Assembly (NCBI RefSeq): GCF_001440035.1
Contig: NZ_LJYG01000097.1
Location: 70,893-103,653 of the forward strand
Reading direction: 5' to 3'
DNA length: 32,761 bases
Origin: Bradyrhizobium manausense
Lineage (GTDB): Bacteria; Pseudomonadota; Alphaproteobacteria; Rhizobiales; Xanthobacteraceae
In this document: one piece after another, positions 17,171-24,812 of the stretch
Numbering within the stretch: position 1 is the first letter of the stretch
Layout: every line of letters begins with the position of its first letter
Position numbers and translations under genes: made by a program
Notes under the pieces: model-generated
Database searches by the model: none
Seen by the model: the letters and a program-made list of their open reading frames with translations, nothing else
Told to the model about the DNA's origin: nothing

Positions 17171-18202
17171 ATGCGCGCCGTTGTCATTCACGCCCCGAAG
17201 GATCTGCGGATCGATACCTATCCGGATCCTGCGCCCGGCCCGGGCGAGGTCCGTGTCAAGATCGCCAATGGCGGCATCTGCGGCTCCGACCTGCACTACT
17301 ACCATCACGGCGGCTTCGGCGTGGTGCGCATCCAGCAGCCGATGGCGCTGGGGCATGAGATCGCCGGCGTGGTCGCGGCGGTCGGTGACGGCGTCACCGG
17401 CGTGAAGCCTGGCACCCGCGTCGCGGTCAATCCGAGCAAGCCCTGTGGCCAGTGCCTGCATTGCCAGGAGGGCATGCGCAACCAGTGCCTCGACATGCGC
17501 TTCCTCGGCAGCGCGATGCGCTTTCCCCATGTGCAGGGTGGTTTCCGCGAGTTCATCACGGTCGATGCGACGCAGGCAGTTCCCATCTCCGACAAGCTGT
17601 CGCTGGCGGAAGCCGCGGTGGCCGAGCCGCTCGCGGTTTGCCTGCACGCCGGCAAGCAGGCCGGCCCCCTGCTCGGCAAGCGCGTGCTGATCACCGGCTG
17701 CGGCCCGATCGGCGCGCTGATGATCTTGGTGTCACGCTTCGGTGGCGCCTCCGAGATCGTGGTGACCGATGTCGCCGACGCTCCACTGGCGGTCGCGAAA
17801 AAGCTCGGCGCCACGCACGCCATCAACGTCGCGACCAATGCGGAAGCGCTCGATCCCTGGCGCGCCGGCAAGGGCGTGTTCGACACGCTGTTCGAAGCAT
17901 CAGGCAATCAGGCGGCGTTGCGCACCGCGCTCGACGTGCTCCGCCCCGGCGCCACACTGGTCCAACTCGGCCTCGGCGGCGAGATGACGCTGCCGATCAA
18001 TTCCATCGTCGCCAAGGAATTGCAGCTTCGCGGCACCTTCCGCTTCGATCCCGAGTTCGAGCTGGCGGTGCGGCTGATGGGCGAGGGCCTGATCGACGTC
18101 AAGCCGCTGATCACGGCCACCATGCCGTTCGAGAACGCGGTCGCGGCGTTCGAGCTCGCCAGCGACCGCTCGCAATCGATGAAGGTGCAGCTGACGTTCT
18201 GA
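17171..18202 (+). CDS. idnD: L-idonate 5-dehydrogenase-like zinc alcohol dehydrogenase
   Basis: A 343-residue medium-chain dehydrogenase. Catalytic zinc ligands are Cys37 (GGICGSDLHYY), His62 and Glu63 (ALGHEIAG). The structural zinc site is Cys92, Cys95, Cys98 and Cys106. A Rossmann motif follows at ITGCGPIGALM. GGICGSDLHYYHHGGFGVVRIQQPM is strongly like L-idonate 5-dehydrogenase, which oxidises L-idonate to 5-keto-D-gluconate. The start has GAGGAAA upstream. As last gene of the three-gene operon it would supply the substrate of the preceding SDR. Confidence 0.88.
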   Translation: MRAVVIHAPKDLRIDTYPDPAPGPGEVRVKIANGGICGSDLHYYHHGGFGVVRIQQPMALGHEIAGVVAAVGDGVTGVKPGTRVAVNPSKPCGQCLHCQEGMRNQCLDMRFLGSAMRFPHVQGGFREFITVDATQAVPISDKLSLAEAAVAEPLAVCLHAGKQAGPLLGKRVLITGCGPIGALMILVSRFGGASEIVVTDVADAPLAVAKKLGATHAINVATNAEALDPWRAGKGVFDTLFEASGNQAALRTALDVLRPGATLVQLGLGGEMTLPINSIVAKELQLRGTFRFDPEFELAVRLMGEGLIDVKPLITATMPFENAVAAFELASDRSQSMKVQLTF

Positions 18203-18249
18203 GCGCAGGCCGGCTTCAAGGCTGCGCCAGCGAAGCATCGCAGCAGTGG

Positions 18250-18273
18250 TTTTCCCGGCCGTTACCGGGAAAA
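18250..18273. terminator. Perfect hairpin after the idn-like operon, possible terminator
   Basis: Nine-base arms TTTTCCCGG (18250-18258) and CCGGGAAAA (18265-18273) enclose CCGTTA and are followed by TTT. It lies 48 bases after the dehydrogenase stop. The stem with A/T ends could terminate the operon; it could also be a protein-binding site for the following two-component genes. Confidence 0.45.
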
Positions 18274-18373
18274 TTTCACGACGTTGCACCGCGGCAAGAG
18301 TGGCGCTTTGCGCAGGCAGGGTTCTGCCGGATAATGCGCAGGCGACAATTCCGTTCGCATCAGGTACGCGCCG

Positions 18374-19759
18374 ATGTGGAACCGTCCGAGATTCGATCTC
18401 AAGGTCCGCCTGACCTTGCGCGTGGCCGCCATATCGGCCGCCTGCTTCGCCGCGATATCGGCCTATTTCCTGATCACGGCGGACCGCGCCGCACATGCGC
18501 GCATCGACGCTATTGCCGCCATCGTCGCAAAGACGCTGGAGCTGCAACAAGGCAAGGTGCTCTGGACCGCGAACCCGCGCCCGGACTTTCCCAACCTCGA
18601 TCCTGTTTCGGCCTATGTGATGACGCCCGGCCTGTGCCTCGCCTTCCGGGGGCCGAGCGGCGAAATCATCCAGCGCTTCTGCAGCGGCGCGCCCGTCACG
18701 GCCGACGCCCCGCCGCAGATTTTTACGGCGTTCTACCATGGCCTGTTCGACCCCGGCCGCAAGGCGGCACGGCCAGTGATGCTGCGTGGAAGCAAGCTGG
18801 GCGAGGCGGTGGTCTCGGTCGACCCGGCGGTGCAGACGGCCGAGGCCTGGCACGAGGCTGGCCGCCTGATGCTTGCGCTTGCAATCGCCCTGCCGTTGTT
18901 GTGCGTGCTGGTCTACGCCGCGCTGGCACGCGCGCTGCGCCCTACCCGCTTGATCAGCACCGGCCTCGAGCGGATTGCCGCCGGCGACCTCACAACGCGG
19001 CTGCCGCCATTCGACCTCGCCGAGCTCTCGGCGGTGCGCGACGTCTTCAACCATCTCGCCGAAAGCCTCGACACCGCGCTCGCCGAGCGCGCCGAACTGA
19101 CACGAAAGCTGATCGCACTCCAGGACGAGGAACGGCGCCACCTCGCCCGCGAGCTGCACGACGAGTTCGGCCAGTCTCTCGCCGCGATCCGCGCCCTCGC
19201 CTCCTCCGCCCGCCAGACCGCCGCGCAGGACTGCCCCTCCTTGCTCGGCGAATGCGACGGCATCGCGCGGACCGCATCGGGTATGATGGAGACGCTGCGC
19301 GGCGCGCTGTTCCGGCTGCGACCGCCTGAAGTCGAGGAGCTCGGCCTCGTCGCCAGTCTCGAAGGCCTCGTTGCAGGCTGGAACGGACGCAGCCGCGGCG
19401 AGACGCGCTTTGCCATTCGCTTCGACGGCACGTTCGAGACGCTGCCGGCCTCGATCAGCGCCAACCTCTACCGCATCGTGCAGGAAGCGCTCACCAACGC
19501 CGCCAAGCACGCCGGCGCCACCAAGGTGAATCTCGAGCTGACCATGCATGAAGGCGAGATCGCGCTCGCCATCGACGATGACGGACGCTCGACCGATCCT
19601 GTCGCGAAATCAGGCATGGGTCTGCTCGGCATGCGCGAGCGTGTCGCGGCGCTGCGCGGCCGGCTGAGCTTTGAGGCCGGCCCGCAAGGCGGCTCCGCGC
19701 TGCGCGTCGTCATTCCGCTCGCATCAGCGGGGCCGCAGGTGCTGGAGCACGCGGCATGA
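18374..19759 (+). CDS. Membrane sensor histidine kinase, NarX/UhpB (HisKA_3) type
   Basis: A 461-residue kinase with two membrane helices (about 13-35 and 163-187) bracketing a periplasmic sensor of about 125 residues that has two cysteines. A HAMP domain covers about 188-240. The HisKA_3 phosphoacceptor is His262 in EERRHLARELHDEFGQSL. The HATPase_c domain has N box YRIVQEALTNAAKHAGA and G2 box GMGLLGMRERV; the G1 box is reduced to DDDGRS. The ATG at 18374 fits the membrane topology but lacks a strong ribosome binding site. The stop overlaps the response regulator ATG by four bases. Its partner gene is frameshifted in this sequence, so the pathway may be broken. Confidence 0.9.
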   Translation: MWNRPRFDLKVRLTLRVAAISAACFAAISAYFLITADRAAHARIDAIAAIVAKTLELQQGKVLWTANPRPDFPNLDPVSAYVMTPGLCLAFRGPSGEIIQRFCSGAPVTADAPPQIFTAFYHGLFDPGRKAARPVMLRGSKLGEAVVSVDPAVQTAEAWHEAGRLMLALAIALPLLCVLVYAALARALRPTRLISTGLERIAAGDLTTRLPPFDLAELSAVRDVFNHLAESLDTALAERAELTRKLIALQDEERRHLARELHDEFGQSLAAIRALASSARQTAAQDCPSLLGECDGIARTASGMMETLRGALFRLRPPEVEELGLVASLEGLVAGWNGRSRGETRFAIRFDGTFETLPASISANLYRIVQEALTNAAKHAGATKVNLELTMHEGEIALAIDDDGRSTDPVAKSGMGLLGMRERVAALRGRLSFEAGPQGGSALRVVIPLASAGPQVLEHAA

Positions 19760-20408
19760 CCGCGACGATCCTGCTGGTCGACGACCATTCGGTGGTCCGC
19801 GAAGGCTATCGCTCCGTGCTGCAGAAGCAGCCGGGACTTCGCGTCATTGCCGAGGCCGCGATGGCGCGGAGGCTTATCGCCTGTTCAAATCAGAAGCGCC
19901 GGACCTCGTCATCATGGATCTCAGCATGCCCGGCATTGGCGGCGTCGAGGCCATCCGGCGTATCAGGCAATGGGACAAGGCGGCAAAAATCCTCGTCTTC
20001 ACCATGCATGAGAATGCCGGGTTTGCGGTGCAGGCGATCCGCGCCGGCGCACGGGGTTACGCCACCAAGACCAGCCCACCGGAGACGCTGGTGCGTGCGG
20101 TGATGGACGTGCTCGCTGGCAAGATCGCGATCAGCCCCGATATCGACCACGAGCTGGCGCTGAGCCGGCTCGGCGGCGAAAGCTCCGCCGCCGATGTCCT
20201 CACGCCGCGGGAGTTCGAGGTACTGCGGCTGCTGCTCGCCGAGAACACGACGGAGCAGATCGCCGAGACGCTCCACGTCAGTCCGAAAACGGTCGCCAAT
20301 TTGCATTCGCTGATCAAGGACAAGCTCGGCGTCGGCTCCGACATCGAGCTGGTCCGATTGGCGCTGCGCCAGGGCATACTCACGGAGCCCGACCTCGGCG
20401 CGGCCTGA
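19756..20408 (+). pseudogene. NarL/FixJ-type response regulator with a one-base frameshift
   Basis: The ATG at 19756 begins a receiver domain (TATILLVDDHSVVREGYRSVLQKQ) that stays in frame to about 19860. The rest (GAEAYRLFKSEAPDLVIMDLSMPG, with the phospho-acceptor Asp, then a LuxR-type HTH, LTPREFEVLRLLLAENTTEQIAETL) is in the -1 frame to the TGA at 20406-20408. Inserting one G between 19860 and 19861 would give Ala-Ala-Asp-Gly-Ala, as expected in this family, and a normal protein of about 217 residues. As written, translation would stop after 115 residues. This is either a true loss of function or a single-base sequencing error; there is no slippery heptamer to suggest programmed frameshifting. 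Confidence 0.85.
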
Positions 20409-20413
20409 GCCGA

Positions 20414-21397
20414 TCATTCACGCGCGACCACCTGATCCAGCCAGGCGCAGTTCAGCGGCGGCACGCGCGGATCGGGAACGCGCACACCGCGCGCGGCCGC
20501 ATCCATCCGCATGTCGCGCAGGCGCTTGCGCTGCTCATCCGGCATGTTGAGCCGCTCGTGGCCCCAGAGTGACGGACCGTCGAAGGTCTCGTGCGGCTGC
20601 CAGGTCTGGGGATCGATGACACGCCCGCCCCAGCCATATTCGATGAAGAAGCCGGACGGCGTATTCACATAGAACGAGGTCATGTGATCGTTGGTGTGAC
20701 GGCCCAACGTATAGGCGATGCGGCCATCGTCCATTTGCGCGAGGTCGTAGCCCTGCCCGACATCATCGAGGCTGCCGAGCTCGACCATGAAGTGATGCAT
20801 CGCCTTGCGTCCCGAGCCAACCATCGCAAAGGAATGGTGGCGGCCATTGACGTGGAAGAAATAGAGGCCATAGGGCTTCAGACCAAAATCGGAGACGTGG
20901 AAGCCGAGCACGTCGCGGTAGAACGGCAGCAATGGCTCGACTTCCTCGACATTGAGCACCACGTGTCCCATGCCGAGCGCGCCGGTGCGGAAGCCCGAGA
21001 TGGGGCGGCCCGGCTTGAACGGCTCGCTCGCAAGCTCGGGCTTGCAGAACGCTTCCAGCCTGTTGCCGGCGGGATCGGCGAACGTGATGAGCTCGGCGAC
21101 ATGCCGCTCGTCAGCCAGCGCGCGCGAGCCGCGCGTGACCTTGACGCCATGGCTTTCCAGCCGGCCGGCGAGCTGGTCCAGCTCCGCGGTCGAGGCGACC
21201 TCCCAGCCCATCACCGCAAGGCCGGCGTCGCTGCTGCCGTCGACGATCAGGCGCTGCTTGCGGTCGTCCATGCGGAAGGCGCGCATCTTGCCGCCGCGAT
21301 CGACCTGTTGCATGCCGAGCAGGCTAGTTGCCATCTGGCCCCACTGATCGAGCTGCGACGAATTGATGCCGATATAGCCGAGCGCGGTGATTTCCAT
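20414..21397 (-). CDS. Type I extradiol ring-cleavage dioxygenase (VOC family)
   Basis: A 327-residue two-module vicinal-oxygen-chelate protein like 2,3-dihydroxybiphenyl 1,2-dioxygenase. The Fe(II) ligands are His145 (GMGHVVLNV), His202 (HHFMVEL) and Glu253 (FFIEYGWGGRV), with a conserved active-site His near 238 (NDHMTSFYV). The N-terminal module lacks these residues, as expected. It would cleave a catechol ring next to one hydroxyl. GGGAGGA precedes the ATG at 21397. It diverges from the IclR regulator and flavin hydroxylase genes, which could supply its catechol substrate. It is convergent with the response regulator, five bases apart. It is about 30 residues longer than BphC, mainly at the C-terminus. 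Confidence 0.88.
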   Translation of the reverse strand: MEITALGYIGINSSQLDQWGQMATSLLGMQQVDRGGKMRAFRMDDRKQRLIVDGSSDAGLAVMGWEVASTAELDQLAGRLESHGVKVTRGSRALADERHVAELITFADPAGNRLEAFCKPELASEPFKPGRPISGFRTGALGMGHVVLNVEEVEPLLPFYRDVLGFHVSDFGLKPYGLYFFHVNGRHHSFAMVGSGRKAMHHFMVELGSLDDVGQGYDLAQMDDGRIAYTLGRHTNDHMTSFYVNTPSGFFIEYGWGGRVIDPQTWQPHETFDGPSLWGHERLNMPDEQRKRLRDMRMDAAARGVRVPDPRVPPLNCAWLDQVVARE

Positions 21398-21421
21398 CGA
21401 ATTCCTCCCGAGAGCACCGCC

Positions 21422-21440
21422 TTCGCCGCAGTGCGGCGAA
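21422..21440. promoter_or_regulatory. Palindrome between the dioxygenase and IclR genes
   Basis: Eight-base arms TTCGCCGC (21422-21429) and GCGGCGAA (21433-21440) around AGT lie 25 bases upstream of the dioxygenase ATG in a 142-base divergent region. The position suits a binding site for the IclR regulator, but it could also be a leader hairpin. Confidence 0.35.
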
Positions 21441-21539
21441 CTTGATACCGGCCGCGCGCGATCTTACGGTGGCGCAATCGCTTCGCGTTCGCAAAGACGA
21501 TAGTCGCGCCGCGATCTGCCACAAGGGAGAAAACACGAA

Positions 21540-22331
21540 GTGTCCAAGGAGCGGACGCGGACCGGAAAGCCCCGGCAGTCGGAAGGCGTCCGCGCCTTCA
21601 AGCGCGGTCTGGACGTGCTGCAGGAGGTCAACCGCTCCGGCGGCATCCGCGCCGGCGATGTCGCCCGCGCGCTCGACCTGCCCCGCCCGACCGTCTACCG
21701 CCTGCTCGAAACGCTGGAGGAACTCGGCTATGTCGCCCGCAGCGCCAGCGACGATCGCTTTCGCGTCACCCGGCTAGCCCTAAGCCTTGGCGATGGCTAC
21801 GACCCCGGCGTGGTGATCTGCCAGGCGGCGGCGCCCTATTTGGCCGAGCTCAGCAAAACCCTGGTCTGGCCGGTCGATCTCTCCACTTACGAGAACGCCG
21901 CGATGGTGGTGCAGGAGACCACGCATTCCCGCAGCCCGCTCTCGATCGACCGCGGCATGATCGGCAAGCGCCTGCCGATGCTGCGGACCTCCGCAGGCCG
22001 GGCCTATTTGGCCGCCTGCCCCGCCCGCGAGCGCGACCTCATCATCAGCCATCTCCGCCGCATCGACGAAGCCGACGACCGCCCCTTCCTCGACCAGGGC
22101 CGCCTCGACCAGATGATCGCGGAGACGCAAGCGCGAGGCTACGCAATCCGCAGCGAGGGCGAATACAATCCGAAGACGGCATCGATCGCCGTCCCCATCG
22201 TGCGGAACGACGCGGTCTACGGTTGCATCTCCATCATCTGGATCCGCTCGGCGCTGGGGATCGAGGAAGCGGTGAAGCAATTTGCGGCGCAGCTTCAGGA
22301 GACGGCGCGGGCCATTCCGGTCGAGGTCTAG
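21540..22331 (+). CDS. IclR-family regulator, MhpR-like
   Basis: A 263-residue protein with an IclR winged HTH near residues 18-75 (GDVARALDLPRPTVYRLLETLEELGYV) and a C-terminal effector domain. The stretch VWPVDLSTYENAAMVVQETTHSRSPLSIDRGMIGKRLPML resembles MhpR of E. coli, the activator of hydroxyphenylpropionate catabolism, more than glyoxylate IclR. The GTG at 21540 follows AAGGGAG. It lies 73 bases upstream of the MhpA-like hydroxylase and diverges from the dioxygenase, so it probably activates or represses both arms in response to an aromatic acid. Confidence 0.88.
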   Translation: MSKERTRTGKPRQSEGVRAFKRGLDVLQEVNRSGGIRAGDVARALDLPRPTVYRLLETLEELGYVARSASDDRFRVTRLALSLGDGYDPGVVICQAAAPYLAELSKTLVWPVDLSTYENAAMVVQETTHSRSPLSIDRGMIGKRLPMLRTSAGRAYLAACPARERDLIISHLRRIDEADDRPFLDQGRLDQMIAETQARGYAIRSEGEYNPKTASIAVPIVRNDAVYGCISIIWIRSALGIEEAVKQFAAQLQETARAIPVEV

Positions 22332-22404
22332 GGCCCGTCCGCAGAGCGGACACTTGGCGCGACGACGTTGATGCTGCGGCGCGGCTTGGGGAAGAGATAG
22401 CCCC

Positions 22405-23901
22405 ATGCAAGATAAATCAACCCTCGAAGAATTCGATGTTGTCATCGTCGGCCGAGGCCCGGTCGGCGCGACGCTCGCCAACCTGCTCGGCCTCTGCGGT
22501 ATCAGCACGCTGGTGCTGGAGCGCGAGGCGCGGACCTATCATCTGCCGCGCGCGGTGCATTTCGACGACGAATGCATGCGCGTGTTCCAGACCATCGGCC
22601 TTGCCGACGCCATCCTGCCGCATCTCATCCTCAGCCCCGGCATGCTGTTTCTCGATGCCCAGGGCAAGATGCTGCTGGACTGGTCGCGGCCGCAGACCCT
22701 GACGCCGATGGGCTGGAATCTCAGCTACCGCTTCCACCAGCCTGACCTGGAGGACGTGCTGGTCTCAGGCCTCGCGCGCTGGCCGCATGTCAGCTTGCGG
22801 AGCCGCTGCGATGTGTTTGCCCTGGACCAGGATGAGAGCGGCGTGCGGGTCCGCTTTGAGGACCTCTCCAACGGCAAGCTCAGCGAGGTGCGCGCCGGTT
22901 ACGTCATCGGCTGCGACGGCGCGCGATCTCTGGTGCGCCGCTTCATCGGCTCCGGCATGGACGATCTCGGCTTTCACGAGCGCTGGCTGGTGATCGATGC
23001 GCTGCTCAAGCGCCCCCGCGACGATCTCGGCGACTACAGCCTGCAGCATTGCGATCCCAGGCGGCCGGCGACCTATGTCCGCGGCACCGGGTCGCGGCGG
23101 CGCTGGGAGATCACGGTTCTCCCGGACGAGGATTCGAACGACGTCGCGCAGCCCGCCAAGGTCTGGCAGCTGCTGTCGCGCTGGATCACGCCTGACGATG
23201 CCGAACTCGAGCGCGCCGCGGTCTACACCTTTCATTCGGTGATCGCCCAGCAATGGCGGAACGGCCGGCTGCTGCTTGCGGGCGATTCCGCGCACCAGAC
23301 CCCGCCCTTCCTCGGCCAGGGCATGTGCGCCGGCATCCGCGATGCCGCCAATCTTGCGTGGAAACTGGCGAGCGTCATCAATTGCGGCGCCGATGCCAGG
23401 CTGCTCGACACCTATCAGAGCGAGCGCCAGCCGCATGTCCGCGAGTTCATCGAACTCGCCATTCGCCTCGGCGGCGTCATCAACACCAAGGCGATCGAAG
23501 CCGGCCTCGCCGCCGGGCAAGCGCGCAAGAATGCGCCAGTCAAACTTGAAGTCAAAAAGCCCTTGCTCGGCCCCGGGCTGGCGCTTGGCGATCTGCCGCT
23601 CGCCGGTCATCTCGCACCGCAATTCACGCTGAAGGACGGCAGCCGCAGCGACGACCGGATCGGCTACAGCCACCTGCTGATTGTCGAAAGCGCGGCGCGC
23701 TTTGCTCGGTCACGGCCAGGGATCAACATCCTCACCAACGACGATGCCGACGGCATCGGCCCTTGGCTGCGCGAGCACGGCATCATCGCCGCGCTGGTTC
23801 GTCCCGACCGCTACGTCCGCGCCGCCGCGCGCAACGATGCCGAGCTTGACCGGCTTGTCGCCACCATTGCGCCTTCAACCCAAGTGCCGTCCGCGGCCTG
23901 A
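22405..23901 (+). CDS. MhpA-like FAD-dependent aromatic hydroxylase
   Basis: A 498-residue class A flavoprotein monooxygenase. FAD motifs are GRGPVG (16-21), the DG motif around Asp171 (VIGCDGARSLVRR) and the GD motif around 293 (LLLAGDSAHQTPPFLGQGM). The C-terminal thioredoxin-like tail is present. It resembles 3-(3-hydroxyphenyl)propionate/hydroxycinnamate hydroxylases, which make catechols with NAD(P)H and O2. GGGAAGAGA lies upstream of the ATG. The next gene, an FAH hydrolase, begins 18 bases after the stop. With the extradiol dioxygenase it would form an ortho-hydroxylation then ring-cleavage route. The exact phenol is not determined by the sequence. Confidence 0.88.
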   Translation: MQDKSTLEEFDVVIVGRGPVGATLANLLGLCGISTLVLEREARTYHLPRAVHFDDECMRVFQTIGLADAILPHLILSPGMLFLDAQGKMLLDWSRPQTLTPMGWNLSYRFHQPDLEDVLVSGLARWPHVSLRSRCDVFALDQDESGVRVRFEDLSNGKLSEVRAGYVIGCDGARSLVRRFIGSGMDDLGFHERWLVIDALLKRPRDDLGDYSLQHCDPRRPATYVRGTGSRRRWEITVLPDEDSNDVAQPAKVWQLLSRWITPDDAELERAAVYTFHSVIAQQWRNGRLLLAGDSAHQTPPFLGQGMCAGIRDAANLAWKLASVINCGADARLLDTYQSERQPHVREFIELAIRLGGVINTKAIEAGLAAGQARKNAPVKLEVKKPLLGPGLALGDLPLAGHLAPQFTLKDGSRSDDRIGYSHLLIVESAARFARSRPGINILTNDDADGIGPWLREHGIIAALVRPDRYVRAAARNDAELDRLVATIAPSTQVPSAA

Positions 23902-23919
23902 CCCTACGCAGGATACCTC

Positions 23920-24771
23920 ATGAAGCTGCTCTCTTTCATTGCCGACGGCCGCGCCTCCTTCGGAGCCGTCAAGGACAACGGCGTCGTCGATCTCGGCACG
24001 CGCATGGCAGGATGCACTACCCTGCGGCAGTTGCTCGAAACTGGCCGTATCGCAGAAGCCGCAAAGCTGGTCGCGTCCACGGCGCCGGATCATCCGCTCG
24101 ACGCGATCAGCTTCGCGCCCGTCATTCCCGATCCCGGCAAAATTATTTGCGTCGGCCTCAACTATCGCGACCACGTCGCCGAAACCGGGCGCACCGTCAC
24201 CGAGAAGCCGGCGCTGTTCGTCCGTTTCCCCTGCAGCCAGGTCGGCCATCTCCAGCCGATCGTGAAGCCGAAAGTGAGCGACGACTTTGACTATGAGGGT
24301 GAGCTCGCACTCGTCATCGGCAAGCAGGGTCGCCATATCTCCGCGAGCAACGCGCTTCAACACATCGCCGGCTATGCCTGCTACAATGAAGGCAGTATCC
24401 GCGACTGGCAACGCCACACCAGCCAGTTCCTCTCCGGCAAGACCTTTGCCGAGAGCGGCAGCTTCGGCCCCTGGCTGGTGACGGCGGACGAGATTCCCGA
24501 TCCGTCGAAGCTCACGCTGCAGACACGCCTCAACGGCACCGTGGTGCAGGACACGACGACGGATCTGCTGATCACCGCCATCCCTGAGCTGATCGCCTAT
24601 ATCTCGACGATCTGCCCGCTCGCCCCCGGCGACGTCATCGTGACAGGCACGCCTGGCGGCGTCGGCGCCAAGCGCACGCCGCCTTTGTGGATGCGCCCCG
24701 GCGACACCGTCGAGGTCGAAATCTCCGGCATCGGAATCTTGCGCAACAAGGTCGTCGCCGAGGCGGCCTGA
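23920..24771 (+). CDS. Fumarylacetoacetate hydrolase-family protein
   Basis: A 283-residue FAH-family hydrolase or decarboxylase. The family core includes CVGLNYRDHVAETG, metal ligands Glu126 and Glu128 in DYEGELALVIGK and the terminal loop VIVTGTPGGVGAKR. The usual third ligand Asp (NDxSxRD) is replaced by Glu157 in YNEGSIRDWQ, as in some other FAH proteins. Such enzymes act on ring-cleavage products, for example acylpyruvate hydrolysis or 2-oxo-hept-3-ene-1,7-dioate processing. Here it follows the hydroxylase and could hydrolyse the extradiol product in place of an MhpC-type alpha/beta hydrolase. Start supported by AGGA upstream of the ATG. Confidence 0.88.
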   Translation: MKLLSFIADGRASFGAVKDNGVVDLGTRMAGCTTLRQLLETGRIAEAAKLVASTAPDHPLDAISFAPVIPDPGKIICVGLNYRDHVAETGRTVTEKPALFVRFPCSQVGHLQPIVKPKVSDDFDYEGELALVIGKQGRHISASNALQHIAGYACYNEGSIRDWQRHTSQFLSGKTFAESGSFGPWLVTADEIPDPSKLTLQTRLNGTVVQDTTTDLLITAIPELIAYISTICPLAPGDVIVTGTPGGVGAKRTPPLWMRPGDTVEVEISGIGILRNKVVAEAA

Positions 24772-24812
24772 CCCTTGCAGCCGATCCATCAACGATAAAA
24801 TCAGGAAACGCC

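Noticed and set aside
17452..19329. 625-codon plus-strand frame across idnD and the sensor kinase
   Set aside because: It is an out-of-frame reading of two well-supported genes and has no recognisable domain.
17900..19549. 549-codon minus-strand frame opposite the sensor kinase
   Set aside because: It is an antisense shadow; the kinase motifs on the plus strand are unambiguous.
19756..20408. Programmed -1 frameshifting in the response regulator
   Set aside because: No X-XXY-YYZ slippery heptamer or clear downstream stimulatory structure lies at the switch point near 19860; a deletion or sequencing error is simpler.
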